A DNA stretch of 62,259 nt from an uncultured Collinsella sp. (lineage in GTDB: Bacteria > Actinomycetota > Coriobacteriia > Coriobacteriales > Coriobacteriaceae). The stretch's first letter is position 1; each line of letters begins with the position of its first letter. The stretch covers positions 1 to 62,259 of the forward strand of contig CAAERJ010000022.1 of the NCBI GenBank assembly GCA_900758375.1, written 5' to 3'. Positions 52,461-61,478 of this stretch are shown here, piece by piece. The notes below the pieces were generated by a model. The model was not told the DNA's origin. It worked only from the letters and a program-made list of their open reading frames with translations, and ran no database searches. Position numbers and translations under genes: made by a program.

Positions 52461-53936
52461 GTGTTTGATTCTCTGAGCGATCGCCTCAACGACACATTTG
52501 ACCGCCTGCGTGGCAAGGGTAAGCTGACCGAGGCCGATATTACTTCTGCCATGCGCGACATTCGCATGGCGCTGCTCGAGGCCGACGTCAACTTCAAGGT
52601 CGTCAAGGAGTTCGTCGCCAAGACCAAGGAGCGCTGCATGACCGCCGAGGTCATGGAGTCGCTGTCGCCGGCGCAAAACGTCGTCAAGATCGTGCTCGAC
52701 GAGCTCACCGAGATGCTCGGCTCCACCGAGAGCAAGCTCGTCTTTAGCAACCGCATTCCCAATGTCATCATGCTCGTGGGCCTTCAGGGCTCCGGTAAGA
52801 CCACGGCTGCCGTAAAGCTGGCCTACCTGCTCAAGAAGCAGGGCCGCTCGCCGCTGCTCGCCGCGTGCGACGTCTACCGTCCCGCCGCTGCCGACCAGCT
52901 GGCCACGCTCGGCGGAGAGATCGGCGTGCCAGTCTTCCGCGGTGACGGCGAGCATCCGGTCGACATCGCCAAGGGCGCCATCCAGGAGGCCGTCGACCAC
53001 CTGCGCGACGTGGTCATCGTCGATACCGCCGGTCGTCTGCAGATCGACGAGCAGATGATGCAGGAGGCCGTGGACATCAAGAAGGCCGTCAAGCCCGATC
53101 AGGTGCTGATGGTCGTCGATGCCATGACCGGTCAGGATATCGTCAACGTCGTCTCGACCTTCGCCGAGCGTACCGATTTTGACGGCGTGATCATCTCCAA
53201 GCTCGATGGCGACGCCCGTGGCGGCGGCGCGCTTTCCGTGCGCCAGGTGACCGGCAAGCCCATTAAGTTCGTGAGCATGGGCGAGAAGCCCGATTCGCTG
53301 GAGCCGTTCTACCCCGACCGCATGGCCAAGCGCATTTTAGGCATGGGCGACGTCGTCGGTATTATCGAGAAGGCCCAGGAGGCGGCCGACGCCGAGCAGC
53401 TCGAGGCTGCCGAGCGTATGCTGCGCGAGGGCTTTACCATGAACGACATGCTCGACCAGATGAAGGCCGTTAAGAAGATGGGCGGCATGAAGGGCATTCT
53501 GGGCATGCTCCCCGGTGGTCAGCGCGCGCTCAACCAGATGGGCGGCAACCTGGATGAGGGCATCTTCGACAAGAACGAGGCCATCATCATGTCTATGACC
53601 AAGGAGGAACGCCTTCGTCCCTCTATCATTAACGGCCAGCGTCGCGCCCGTATCGCCAAGGGCGCCGGCGTGACCCCCACCGAGGTGAATAGCCTTATGA
53701 AGCAGTGGGGCGAGATGAACAAGATGATGGGCCGCATGCGCACGATGGCCAATCAGGCGCAGGCCGGTGGCAAGAAGGGCAAAAAGGGTAAGAAGGGCAA
53801 AAAGATGCGCATGCCCAATATTCCCGGTCTGGATGCCATGGGTCTGGGCGGCATGGGCGGCCTTGGGACGGGCGGTCCTAAGTCCGATATGGATTTGCTG
53901 CGTCAGATGGAAGCGCAGATGCGCAATAAGAAATAG
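52461..53936 (+). CDS. ffh: Signal recognition particle protein Ffh
   Basis: Ffh (491 residues) binds signal sequences and 4.5S RNA. The NG domain has GLQGSGKTTAAVKLA, DTAGRLQIDEQMM and SKLDGDARGGG. The M domain is methionine-rich (MTKEERLRPSIINGQRRARI; RIAKGAGVTPTEVN), with a lysine/glycine-rich tail (about 430-450) and a GLGGMGGLGTGG run. Translation begins at GTG 52461 behind AAGGAGTGAC. A terminator follows. Confidence 0.95.
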   Translation: MFDSLSDRLNDTFDRLRGKGKLTEADITSAMRDIRMALLEADVNFKVVKEFVAKTKERCMTAEVMESLSPAQNVVKIVLDELTEMLGSTESKLVFSNRIPNVIMLVGLQGSGKTTAAVKLAYLLKKQGRSPLLAACDVYRPAAADQLATLGGEIGVPVFRGDGEHPVDIAKGAIQEAVDHLRDVVIVDTAGRLQIDEQMMQEAVDIKKAVKPDQVLMVVDAMTGQDIVNVVSTFAERTDFDGVIISKLDGDARGGGALSVRQVTGKPIKFVSMGEKPDSLEPFYPDRMAKRILGMGDVVGIIEKAQEAADAEQLEAAERMLREGFTMNDMLDQMKAVKKMGGMKGILGMLPGGQRALNQMGGNLDEGIFDKNEAIIMSMTKEERLRPSIINGQRRARIAKGAGVTPTEVNSLMKQWGEMNKMMGRMRTMANQAQAGGKKGKKGKKGKKMRMPNIPGLDAMGLGGMGGLGTGGPKSDMDLLRQMEAQMRNKK

Positions 53937-53962
53937 GGCTGTAATTCCAGCTTGATATGGCA

Positions 53963-53999
53963 AAGGCCACTCGGAAGCTACCGGGTGGCCTTTGTTGTT
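53963..53999 (+). terminator. Terminator after ffh
   Basis: AAAGGCCACTCGG pairs with CCGGGTGGCCTTT (ends at 53994), with one G-U pair, and is followed by GTTGTT. It lies between convergent genes and could serve both. Confidence 0.65.
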
Positions 54000-54056
54000 G
54001 GCTTTGATTGTTGGGTTGCGTTCAGCGTCGCGCCCCGAGCTCGCGGTTCCGTGCCG

Positions 54057-54809
54057 TTAGTGGCAGCCGCAGCCCTCGTGGCCCTCGTGCTCGTGATGGC
54101 CGTGGCAGCCGCAGGACTCGCCATGTTCGTGGTCATGGCCGTGGCAGCCGCACGTGGCCTCGCCGGTCTGAGCGAGCTTGCCGGCAATGAGGGCCTCGAC
54201 GCAGGCATCGCAGCTGCCCTGGGCGCCCGCATAGACCGTGATGCCGGCCTGGGTGAGCGCATTGATGGCCCCGCCGCCGATACCGCCGCAAATGAGCGTG
54301 TCAACGCCACCGTTGGCAAGCAGACCCGCCAGGGCGCCGTGACCGGTGCCGCCGGTGCCTACGACCTGCTCGTTGAGCACCTTGCCATCCTGGATGTCGT
54401 AGATCTTGAACTGTTCGCTGCGGCCAAAGTGCATAAAGATGTTGCCGTTGTCGTACGTCGTTGCCACCCTCATGGTGCCGACCTCCTTTACTGGCCATGC
54501 GGCCGTCGTCGTGGTGATGGGGGAGTATGCGATATTACCGCCCTCGATACTTAGCGCTCGCCCGTTGACTAACGCGTTTGCCACCTTGCGATGTGCGCGG
54601 CCGCAGATGGCCGCCACGGTGGCACGAGCGATACCCATGTGCTGGGCGACGGTCTGCTGATTGAGGCCTTCCAGGTCGCACAGCCGCAGGACTTCGAGCT
54701 CGTCGACCGTCATCTCGATGGCGTCTCCGCTGGCAAGGCCGTCGGGGGTAAAACCGCGATATTCGGGGATGATCCCAACGCGGCGCAATTTTTCGCGTCT
54801 TCCTGCCAT
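54057..54809 (-). CDS. DUF134 HTH domain fused to NifX/NifB-type cofactor-binding domain with His/Cys tail
   Basis: A 250-residue fusion. Residues 1 to about 95 are a DUF134 helix-turn-helix (MTVDELEVLRLCDLEGLNQQ, then AQHMGIARATVAAICGRAHR). Residues about 110-215 are a dinitrogenase iron-molybdenum-cofactor-type domain (MRVATTYDNGNIFMHFGRSE; LICGGIGGGAINALTQAGI). The last 35 residues are histidine- and cysteine-rich (CGCHGHDHEHGESCGCHGHH), a strong metal-binding tail. It probably senses a metal cluster or metal ion and regulates its own gene. Two palindromic sites lie just upstream. No nitrogenase genes are present, so the cofactor domain is used for regulation here. Confidence 0.8.
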   Translation of the reverse strand: MAGRREKLRRVGIIPEYRGFTPDGLASGDAIEMTVDELEVLRLCDLEGLNQQTVAQHMGIARATVAAICGRAHRKVANALVNGRALSIEGGNIAYSPITTTTAAWPVKEVGTMRVATTYDNGNIFMHFGRSEQFKIYDIQDGKVLNEQVVGTGGTGHGALAGLLANGGVDTLICGGIGGGAINALTQAGITVYAGAQGSCDACVEALIAGKLAQTGEATCGCHGHDHEHGESCGCHGHHEHEGHEGCGCH

Positions 54810-54823
54810 ACATGCTCCTTATC

Positions 54824-54888
54824 TGACATATGTCAACAATAGAATATCGAACGTGCGGATATGCGCAAGGAATTTCTGGCATATGTCA
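54824..54888. promoter_or_regulatory. Two TGACATATGTCA-type operators between the DUF134 gene and thyA
   Basis: A perfect 12-bp palindrome TGACATATGTCA (54824-54835) and a near copy TGGCATATGTCA (54877-54888) lie 53 bp apart in the divergent intergenic region. They are good candidates for autoregulatory binding sites of the DUF134 protein. Confidence 0.6.
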
Positions 54889-54975
54889 GAAAATGAGGGC
54901 TTATGTTTGGGCTGTGGGGTCGCGTGCGCCTGGGCTACAATGAATTTCGCTTATAGGCGACTGACAGGAGGGTCA

Positions 54976-55824
54976 ATGAGCAAGGCTGATCAACAGTTTG
55001 TAACCATGTGCCGCGATATCTTGGACCATGGCACCACCACCGAGGGCCAAAAGGTCCGACCGGTGTGGGAGGACGGCACCCCTGCCTATACCATTAAAAA
55101 CTTTGGCGTTACGGCTCGCTACGACCTGCGTGAGGAGTTTCCCGCGCTCACACTGCGTCGCACGGCGCTTAAGTCTGCCATGGACGAGATTCTGTGGATC
55201 TATCAAAAGAAGTCAAATAACGTCCACGACCTCAACAGCCATATTTGGGATGAGTGGGCCGACGAGACTGGCTCCATCGGCAAGGCCTACGGGTACCAGA
55301 TTGGGCAGAAAAGCCATTATGCCGAGGGTGACTTTGACCAGATGGACCGCGTGCTGTACGACCTTAAGAACACGCCGTACAGCCGCCGCATCATGACCAA
55401 CACCTACGTGTTTAGCGACCTGTCCGAGATGCACCTGTATCCGTGCGCCTACAGCGTGACCTATAACGTGACGCAGCGCCCGCAGGACGATAAGCCCACA
55501 CTCAACATGATTCTCAACCAGCGCAGCCAAGACATTTTGGCCGCCAACAACTGGAATGTGTGCCAGTACGCCATTTTGCTGATGATGGTCGCGCAGTCGG
55601 TCGATATGATTCCCGGCGAGCTGCTGCATGTGATTGCCGATGCCCACATTTACGATCGTCATGTCGATATCGTCCGCGAGCTTATCGAGCGTCCGCAGTT
55701 TGCTGCGCCCAAGGTAACGCTCAACCCCGACGTACACGATTTCTACGCGTTTACGACCGACGACCTGATCGTCGAGGGCTACGAGCACGGCCCGCAGGTC
55801 AAGAACATTCCCATTGCAGTGTAG
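54976..55824 (+). CDS. thyA: Thymidylate synthase
   Basis: ThyA (282 residues) makes dTMP from dUMP with methylenetetrahydrofolate. The catalytic cysteine is in LYPCAYSVTYNV, the folate/dUMP site includes LNQRSQDILAANNWNVCQYA, and HIYDRHVDIV is near the C-terminus. The start is ATG 54976, preceded by ACAGGAGGG; the ORF open from 54661 overlaps the divergent gene. Its stop is followed at once by the folA start, so dihydrofolate made here is recycled by the next gene. Confidence 0.93.
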   Translation: MSKADQQFVTMCRDILDHGTTTEGQKVRPVWEDGTPAYTIKNFGVTARYDLREEFPALTLRRTALKSAMDEILWIYQKKSNNVHDLNSHIWDEWADETGSIGKAYGYQIGQKSHYAEGDFDQMDRVLYDLKNTPYSRRIMTNTYVFSDLSEMHLYPCAYSVTYNVTQRPQDDKPTLNMILNQRSQDILAANNWNVCQYAILLMMVAQSVDMIPGELLHVIADAHIYDRHVDIVRELIERPQFAAPKVTLNPDVHDFYAFTTDDLIVEGYEHGPQVKNIPIAV

Positions 55825-56352
55825 GTGGCGCTCATGACGTGTAAGCTATCTGCTATCGTCGCCGTGTGTGATGACTGGGGCATTGGGTGCGAGGGCGACA
55901 TGGTGGTGTCCAATCGCGCCGACATGCGCCATTTTGTGGCGTGCACCAAAGGCTGCCCGGTTATTATGGGGCGCAAGACCCTGCTGAGTTTTCCCGGCGG
56001 GCGTCCGCTCAAGAACCGTCGCAATATCGTGCTCACCCGCGACGAGAGCTTTGCTCCCGAGGGCGTCGACGTGGTGCATAGTATCGACGAGGCGCTCGCC
56101 GCGGTTGCCGATGAGCCCGTTGCCTGGGTGATCGGTGGTGGCGATGTCTATCGGCAGTTTTTGCCGTACTGCGTGGAGGCCGAGGTCACGCACAACCATT
56201 GCACCCATGCCGTGGACACGTACTTTCCCGACTTGGACGCCGATTCCGCGTGGGAAGTTGCGCGGCGCGAAGGGGTTGCCACGATTGCCGCGGGCGAGGG
56301 CGACGAAGGCCTCGATTATGAGTTCGTGACGTATCGTCGCGTTGATGCTTAA
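55825..56352 (+). CDS. folA: Dihydrofolate reductase
   Basis: DHFR (172-175 residues) reduces dihydrofolate from the ThyA reaction. Features are IVAVCDDWGIGCEGDMV at the start, the MGRKTLLSFPGGRPLKNR motif and the WVIGGGDVYRQFLPY motif. GTG 55825 directly abuts the thyA stop; ATG 55834 (MTCKLSAIV) is an equally possible start. The pairing thyA-folA is common. Sequence is intact. Confidence 0.92.
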   Translation: MALMTCKLSAIVAVCDDWGIGCEGDMVVSNRADMRHFVACTKGCPVIMGRKTLLSFPGGRPLKNRRNIVLTRDESFAPEGVDVVHSIDEALAAVADEPVAWVIGGGDVYRQFLPYCVEAEVTHNHCTHAVDTYFPDLDADSAWEVARREGVATIAAGEGDEGLDYEFVTYRRVDA

Positions 56353-56461
56353 ATCTCCTATTTGCCCACGGTATTATCGGGTTGGAATGAGTAAGGGGCG
56401 GCGCCTGGCGTCGCCTCGTTTGATATAGATGCTGCTGTAAGAAAGGTACAGGCTGGCTGTT

Positions 56462-57376
56462 ATGACTGATGCCGTTGAGGTGCTGCGAATCGAGTCGCTC
56501 GAAGACGAGCGACTCGACGCCTACATGCGACTGACGGAGCGTGAGCTGCGCTGTGTGCTGGAGCCGCAAAAGGGCATCTTTATTGCCGAGAGTGCTAAGG
56601 TTATTGAGCGCGCGGTCCGTGCCGGATACCAGCCGGTGAGCTTTCTTTTGGGCGAACGCTGGCTCGATCAGATGATGCCGCTGTTTGAGCGTCTGGTTGC
56701 GCGCGAGGGCGCAGGTCCGGTTCCTGTGTTCGTGGCCTCCATGGAGCTCATGGAGCAGTTGACGGGCTTTAACGTGACGCGCGGTGCACTCGCGGCGTTT
56801 CGTCGCCCGCGGCAGATTCCGGTTGATGAGTTCTTGGGCGGCGTCGTCAAGGCTGCGGGGGAGCGTCCGGTGCGCGTGTGCGTGCTCGAGGGCATTGTCG
56901 ACCACACCAACGTCGGCGCGATTTTCCGCTCGGCCGCCGCGCTCAATGTCGACGGCATTCTGGTGAGCCCTACGTGCTGCGACCCGCTGTACCGTCGCTC
57001 GGCCCGCGTGAGCATGGGCACGGTTTTTCAGGTGCCGTGGACGCGCATTGGCAGCGAGGCTCGTGTGTGGCCGCACGATGGCCTGGCGGCACTGCATGAA
57101 GCCGGTTTTTCCTGTGCTGCCATGGCATTGACGGACGATTCCGTATCGCTGGACGATCTCGTGCTGCAGGAGATTGACCGCCTGGCGATCTTTATGGGTA
57201 CCGAGGGTGCCGGCCTGGGTGCCAAGACTATCGCGGGCTGCGACCGGGCCGTGCGCATTCCGATGGCGCACGGGGTCGATTCGCTCAACGTGGCCGCGGC
57301 GAGTGCCGTCGCCTTTTGGCAGCTGTGCCCGCACGTGAGCAATGAGTATCACTACCAGCCGGGGCTGTATCACTAG
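56462..57376 (+). CDS. SpoU/TrmH-family RNA methyltransferase
   Basis: A 304-residue SPOUT 2'-O-methyltransferase. An N-terminal substrate-binding domain (about 1-110) precedes the knotted catalytic domain: VCVLEGIVDHTNVGAIFRSA (motif 1), IFMGTEGAGLG (motif 2) and RIPMAHGVDSLNVAAASAVA (motif 3). The target could be rRNA or tRNA and cannot be fixed from sequence. AGAAAGG lies before the ATG. It is 109 bp after folA and is transcribed in the same direction. Confidence 0.88.
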   Translation: MTDAVEVLRIESLEDERLDAYMRLTERELRCVLEPQKGIFIAESAKVIERAVRAGYQPVSFLLGERWLDQMMPLFERLVAREGAGPVPVFVASMELMEQLTGFNVTRGALAAFRRPRQIPVDEFLGGVVKAAGERPVRVCVLEGIVDHTNVGAIFRSAAALNVDGILVSPTCCDPLYRRSARVSMGTVFQVPWTRIGSEARVWPHDGLAALHEAGFSCAAMALTDDSVSLDDLVLQEIDRLAIFMGTEGAGLGAKTIAGCDRAVRIPMAHGVDSLNVAAASAVAFWQLCPHVSNEYHYQPGLYH

Positions 57377-57496
57377 CGGGGTGCTCTCGAACTTTGCCGA
57401 CAGAGGTGTTTCGACTGCCTTCGGTCGGTGTTAAGCTGATAGCGGCTTTGCCGTACTATTGATGTGTTGTTTGGCGTACGCTAGCGGGGAGGGCGT

Positions 57497-58849
57497 GTGG
57501 CTAAGAAATCTACGGCTATCGATGTAACGCAGGGTGTCATTTGGCAGCAGCTGCTGTCGCTGTGCGTTCCCATCTTCTTTAGTTCGTTTTTTCAGCAGGC
57601 ATACACGCTTATCGGTACCTATATCGTCGGTCAGTTTGGCGGCAAGCTCGCTCTGGGTGGCATTCAGGCCACGATGGTGCTTACGGAGCTCTGCATTGGC
57701 TTTTGTGTCGGCGTCGGTGCCGGCTGCGCGGTCATTACGGGCCAGTTTTTTGGCCAGCACGATGATGAGCGACTGAGTCGTTCGGTCCATACGGCCATGA
57801 CCCTCGCGCTGGTGGGCGGTATCGTTTTCTCGATTCTTGGCATAGTGTTCGTTGAGCCCATGCTGGTGCTTATGAACACACCGCATGAATTATTGGCCGA
57901 GGGCGTGGCCTATGCTCGTTGCTATTTTGCCGCTATGGTTGCGGCGCTGCTGCTCAATATGGGAACAGCACTGCTGCGCGCCGTGGGCGACACGCGCGGA
58001 CCTGCTGTGATCATCGCTTCCGGCTGCCTTGTTAATGCGGTGCTGGATGTCATCTTCGTTGCCGTGCTTCATATGGAGGCTCTGGGCTGCGGCATCGCGG
58101 TGGCGCTGACCATTTGCTCCAACGCCACGATGATCGTGATTCGCATGATGCACGCACCGGGTGCGTGGCGGCTTTCGCTGTCCAAACTCGGCATTGATCC
58201 TGGCATTTGTAAGAGCATGATCTCGTGTGGTCTGCCGCTTGGTTTTCAGTCTGCTGCGTATTCGATTTCCAACGTTTTGATTCAGGTGTCGGTCAACTCG
58301 TTTGGCGCCGATGTCACCACGGCGTGGGGTCTTTCGGGCCGCTTAGATGGCATTGTCTGGATGGTTACCGAGGCGCTTGGCGTTTCGATCACCACGTTCT
58401 CGGCACAGAACTTTGGAGCGCGCAACTACGAGCGCATGCGCAAGGGCTACCATACTTCGCTCGTGCTGTCGTTTATGCTCATTGGTGGCCTGTCTGCCGT
58501 GCTGCTGGTGTTCTCGGGTCCGTTGTCGCGTCTGTTTGTCGACGATGCTTCGATTTCGGCGTATACCACGACGATCCTTCATTTTATCGCGCCGTTCTAC
58601 GTGATCTACTCGATTATCGAAAACGCGTCGGGCTCCATTCGCGGTGCCGGTGTGAGCTTGCAGCCCATGCTGCTCACGATTTTTGGCACCGTCGTGCTCA
58701 GGGTGATCTGGGTGTTTGCGATCATGCCGTTTGATCCGTCGCTTGAGCACCTGCTATTGGTTTACCCCGTAACCTGGCTCATCACGGCCACGATGTTTAC
58801 CATCTACCACCACAGCGGCAACTGGCTCGGCCGCGCCACCGCCAAATGA
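57497..58849 (+). CDS. MATE-family efflux transporter
   Basis: A 450-residue membrane protein with about twelve hydrophobic helices in two homologous halves, as in MATE (NorM/DinF) exporters. The N-terminal half shows PIFFSSFFQQAYTLI and AAGCAVITGQFFGQ-type text (VGAGCAVITGQFFGQHDDE); the second half repeats the pattern with ITTFSAQNFGARNYER. These are Na+ or H+ antiporters for drugs or metabolites; the substrate is unknown. The start is GTG 57497 behind GGGGAGGG. No regulator is adjacent. Confidence 0.88.
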   Translation: MAKKSTAIDVTQGVIWQQLLSLCVPIFFSSFFQQAYTLIGTYIVGQFGGKLALGGIQATMVLTELCIGFCVGVGAGCAVITGQFFGQHDDERLSRSVHTAMTLALVGGIVFSILGIVFVEPMLVLMNTPHELLAEGVAYARCYFAAMVAALLLNMGTALLRAVGDTRGPAVIIASGCLVNAVLDVIFVAVLHMEALGCGIAVALTICSNATMIVIRMMHAPGAWRLSLSKLGIDPGICKSMISCGLPLGFQSAAYSISNVLIQVSVNSFGADVTTAWGLSGRLDGIVWMVTEALGVSITTFSAQNFGARNYERMRKGYHTSLVLSFMLIGGLSAVLLVFSGPLSRLFVDDASISAYTTTILHFIAPFYVIYSIIENASGSIRGAGVSLQPMLLTIFGTVVLRVIWVFAIMPFDPSLEHLLLVYPVTWLITATMFTIYHHSGNWLGRATAK

Positions 58850-58855
58850 TCCCTT

Positions 58856-58921
58856 GGGGACGGAGGAAAACGGATCATTGCTCTCCGTCGTGATGTCGAT
58901 GATCCGTTTTCCTCCGTCCCC
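58856..58921. repeat. Long intergenic palindrome with 23-bp perfect arms
   Basis: Arms 58856-58878 and 58899-58921 (GGGGACGGAGGAAAACGGAT plus CAT) are exact inverted copies, with an outer TGATCC/GGATCA pair at 58847 and 58925. Between convergent MATE and cobO genes; REP-like, and a possible bidirectional terminator. Confidence 0.8.
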
Positions 58922-58931
58922 TTCGGATCAA

Positions 58932-59417
58932 TTAGTATTCGATGCCTTGGCGGGCTAGGAGGCCTTCGTCGAAGTAGTGTTTGACGGGGCGCATTTCGGT
59001 GACTAGGTCGGCGAGGTCCGCGAGAGGCAGCAGCCCGCGGCCGGTGAGCACGAGCTCCGTGGTGGCAGGCTTCAGCGCGATCAGCCCCTCCACATCCTCG
59101 CGCGTCACGAATCCGCGGCGCATCGCTTCGCCGAGTTCGTCCAAAATCAGAACGTCGACCTGTGATATCTGCTCGCGTGCGAGCTCCATGATCTGCTCGG
59201 CGCAGGCCTCGGGTGTGTCGCGATCGGCCTGTACAATGCGCAGTCCCAGGCGCGGCGCGGCGTCGTGCTCGGCGCAGTGCAGCTTCTTGGCAAACTGCAG
59301 CATGAGTACGTCGAGCCCATAACCTTTGGCGCGCATCGCCAATCCCAGCGCAGCCGTGGTTTTGCCCTTGCCGTCGCCCGTATAGATCTGAACCTTGCCG
59401 ACTTCAAGTGATGCCAT
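58932..59417 (-). CDS. cobO: Cob(I)yrinic acid a,c-diamide adenosyltransferase
   Basis: A 161-residue CobO/BtuR/CobA-type ATP:corrinoid adenosyltransferase, which attaches the upper ligand of adenosylcobalamin. The P-loop is YTGDGKGKTTAALGLA at 12-27, with VLILDELGEAMRRGF as the Walker B-type region and VLTGRG in the last part. GAAAGGACAG precedes the ATG 59417. It stands alone, so it may serve salvage of corrinoids. The frame is intact. Confidence 0.9.
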   Translation of the reverse strand: MASLEVGKVQIYTGDGKGKTTAALGLAMRAKGYGLDVLMLQFAKKLHCAEHDAAPRLGLRIVQADRDTPEACAEQIMELAREQISQVDVLILDELGEAMRRGFVTREDVEGLIALKPATTELVLTGRGLLPLADLADLVTEMRPVKHYFDEGLLARQGIEY

Positions 59418-59494
59418 CTCTGTCCTTTCGTGCCCGGCGTCGGTTTATCGCCGTCCGGGTTGGGTATTCTAGTTAGCATTATCAACCCCAGTAG

Positions 59495-61402
59495 ATGGAG
59501 TTCAAGCAGATGGAGATGGATGACAACAAACGTAGACGGAATATGATCCTCTACGTGCTCATCGCCTTCGTCGTCTACCTCGTGCTCTCGACCGTTCTGT
59601 TCCCCAACATCGGTCACACGCAGCAGATTACGAAGACCGATTACTCGACGTTTGTCAAAGCGCTCGATAAGAAGAGCGTTGACAAGGTTGAGTACAACAC
59701 GGACGATTACACGATTTATTACACCAAGAAGGGCGAGGACGAGAACATCGCCTACAAGACGACCGGTGTGCCGAATGATGCGGGCTTTACCGATCGCGTG
59801 CTTGAATCTGGCGCCTCGCTTGAGTCGGTCGTTCCCGATAAGAACTCGGGTCTGATGACCTACTACCTGCTTACCCTCATTCTTCCCATGGCGATTTTCT
59901 TCCTCATCGGCTGGTGGCTCAACCGCCGTATGAAGAAGGCCATGGGCGATGACGGTCCGTCGATGAACTTTGGCGGTGGTGGCTTTGGCGGCGGCGGACT
60001 GGGTAAGTCCGGCGCTCGCGTTATCGCCTCCAAAGATGTGGGCGTGACCTTTAAGGATGTTGCAGGCCAGGAAGAGGCCAAGGAATCCCTTAAGGAGGTC
60101 GTCGACTTTCTGGAGAAGCCGCAGCGCTACGAGGAGATCGGCGCCAAGCTGCCGCGCGGTGCCCTCCTTGTCGGCCCTCCGGGTACCGGTAAAACCTTGC
60201 TTGCCAAGGCTGTTGCCGGCGAGGCGGGCGTTCCGTTCTTTAGCATTTCGGGCTCTGAGTTCGTCGAGATGTTTGTCGGCCGCGGCGCCGCTAAGGTTCG
60301 CGATCTGTTTAAGCAGGCCAAGGAAAAGGCCCCGTGCATCGTGTTTATCGACGAGATCGACACGATCGGCAAGAAGCGCGATGGCGGCGGCTTTAGCGGC
60401 AACGACGAGCGCGAGCAAACGCTCAACCAGTTGCTGACCGAGATGGACGGCTTTGATAACCACAAGGGCATCGTCGTCCTCGCCGCTACCAACCGCCCCG
60501 ACAGCCTTGACCCGGCCTTGCTGCGCCCCGGTCGTTTTGACCGCCGCATCCCCGTCGAGCTGCCCGACCTGACCGGCCGTAAGAACATCCTCGAGCTGCA
60601 TGCGAAGAGCGTGAAGACGCAGCCACCGATCGACCTGTCCGCGATTGCCCGCGCCACGCCCGGCGCCTCGGGCGCCGACCTGGCCAACATCATCAACGAG
60701 GGCGCCCTACGTGCCGTCCGCGAGGGGCGCAAGCGTGCCACGCAGGACGATTTTGAGGAGTCGGTGGAGGTCGTTATCGCCGGACAGCAGCGTAAGTCCA
60801 CGGTGCTGTCCGACCACGAGAAGCAGGTCGTTTCCTACCACGAGATCGGCCATGCTATCGTCGCCGCCCGCCAGAAGGGGTCTGCGCCGGTCACCAAGAT
60901 TACCATCGTGCCGCGCACGAGCGGCGCTCTGGGCTATACCATGCAGGTTGAGGAGGATGAGCGCTTCCTGACCACACGCCAGGAGGTCCTGGACAAGCTC
61001 GCCGTCTACTGCGGCGGACGTGCCGCCGAGGAGCTCATCTTTGGTGAGATGACGACCGGCGCCGCCAACGATATCGAGCAGGCCACCAAGCTCGCCCGCA
61101 ACATGGTGACGCGCTTTGGTATGTCCGATGAGTTTGGCATGATGGCGCTCGGTACCGTGCAGAATGCGTATCTCAACCAGGACACGTCGCTCACCTGCGC
61201 CCCCGGTACGGCCGAGCGCGTGGACGCAATTGTCGCCAAGCTGATCGAGGACGCGCACGACCGCGCTCTGCAGATCCTGAAGGAGAACAAGTTCAAGCTC
61301 CACGAGCTGGCTCGTTATCTGTACAAGAAGGAGACGATCACGGGCGAGGAGTTTATGAATCTCCTCACGCGCGAGAATCCGCTGATGCCGAAGCAGCAGT
61401 AA
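59495..61402 (+). CDS. ftsH: ATP-dependent zinc metalloprotease FtsH
   Basis: FtsH (635 residues) degrades membrane and soluble regulatory proteins. It has a first membrane segment (about 16-34), an extracytoplasmic part, and a second membrane segment (about 124-143). The AAA+ domain shows VGPPGTGKTLLAKAVAGE and FIDEIDTIGKKR, plus the SRH region. The protease motif reads HEIGH, with Ile where most FtsH have Ala, and later acidic residues complete the zinc site. The start is ATG 59495. A terminator follows. Confidence 0.94.
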   Translation: MEFKQMEMDDNKRRRNMILYVLIAFVVYLVLSTVLFPNIGHTQQITKTDYSTFVKALDKKSVDKVEYNTDDYTIYYTKKGEDENIAYKTTGVPNDAGFTDRVLESGASLESVVPDKNSGLMTYYLLTLILPMAIFFLIGWWLNRRMKKAMGDDGPSMNFGGGGFGGGGLGKSGARVIASKDVGVTFKDVAGQEEAKESLKEVVDFLEKPQRYEEIGAKLPRGALLVGPPGTGKTLLAKAVAGEAGVPFFSISGSEFVEMFVGRGAAKVRDLFKQAKEKAPCIVFIDEIDTIGKKRDGGGFSGNDEREQTLNQLLTEMDGFDNHKGIVVLAATNRPDSLDPALLRPGRFDRRIPVELPDLTGRKNILELHAKSVKTQPPIDLSAIARATPGASGADLANIINEGALRAVREGRKRATQDDFEESVEVVIAGQQRKSTVLSDHEKQVVSYHEIGHAIVAARQKGSAPVTKITIVPRTSGALGYTMQVEEDERFLTTRQEVLDKLAVYCGGRAAEELIFGEMTTGAANDIEQATKLARNMVTRFGMSDEFGMMALGTVQNAYLNQDTSLTCAPGTAERVDAIVAKLIEDAHDRALQILKENKFKLHELARYLYKKETITGEEFMNLLTRENPLMPKQQ

Positions 61403-61423
61403 TACTGGTTGCGCAGTCTCAAT

Positions 61424-61460
61424 CGCCCCATTTGAGTGTCCATCTCAAATGGGGCGTTTT
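61424..61460 (+). terminator. Terminator after ftsH
   Basis: CGCCCCATTTGAG (61424-61436) pairs perfectly with CTCAAATGGGGCG (61444-61456) around TGTCCAT, followed by TTTT. Confidence 0.85.
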
Positions 61461-61478
61461 GCGTAGGGAGAGTTGTAT

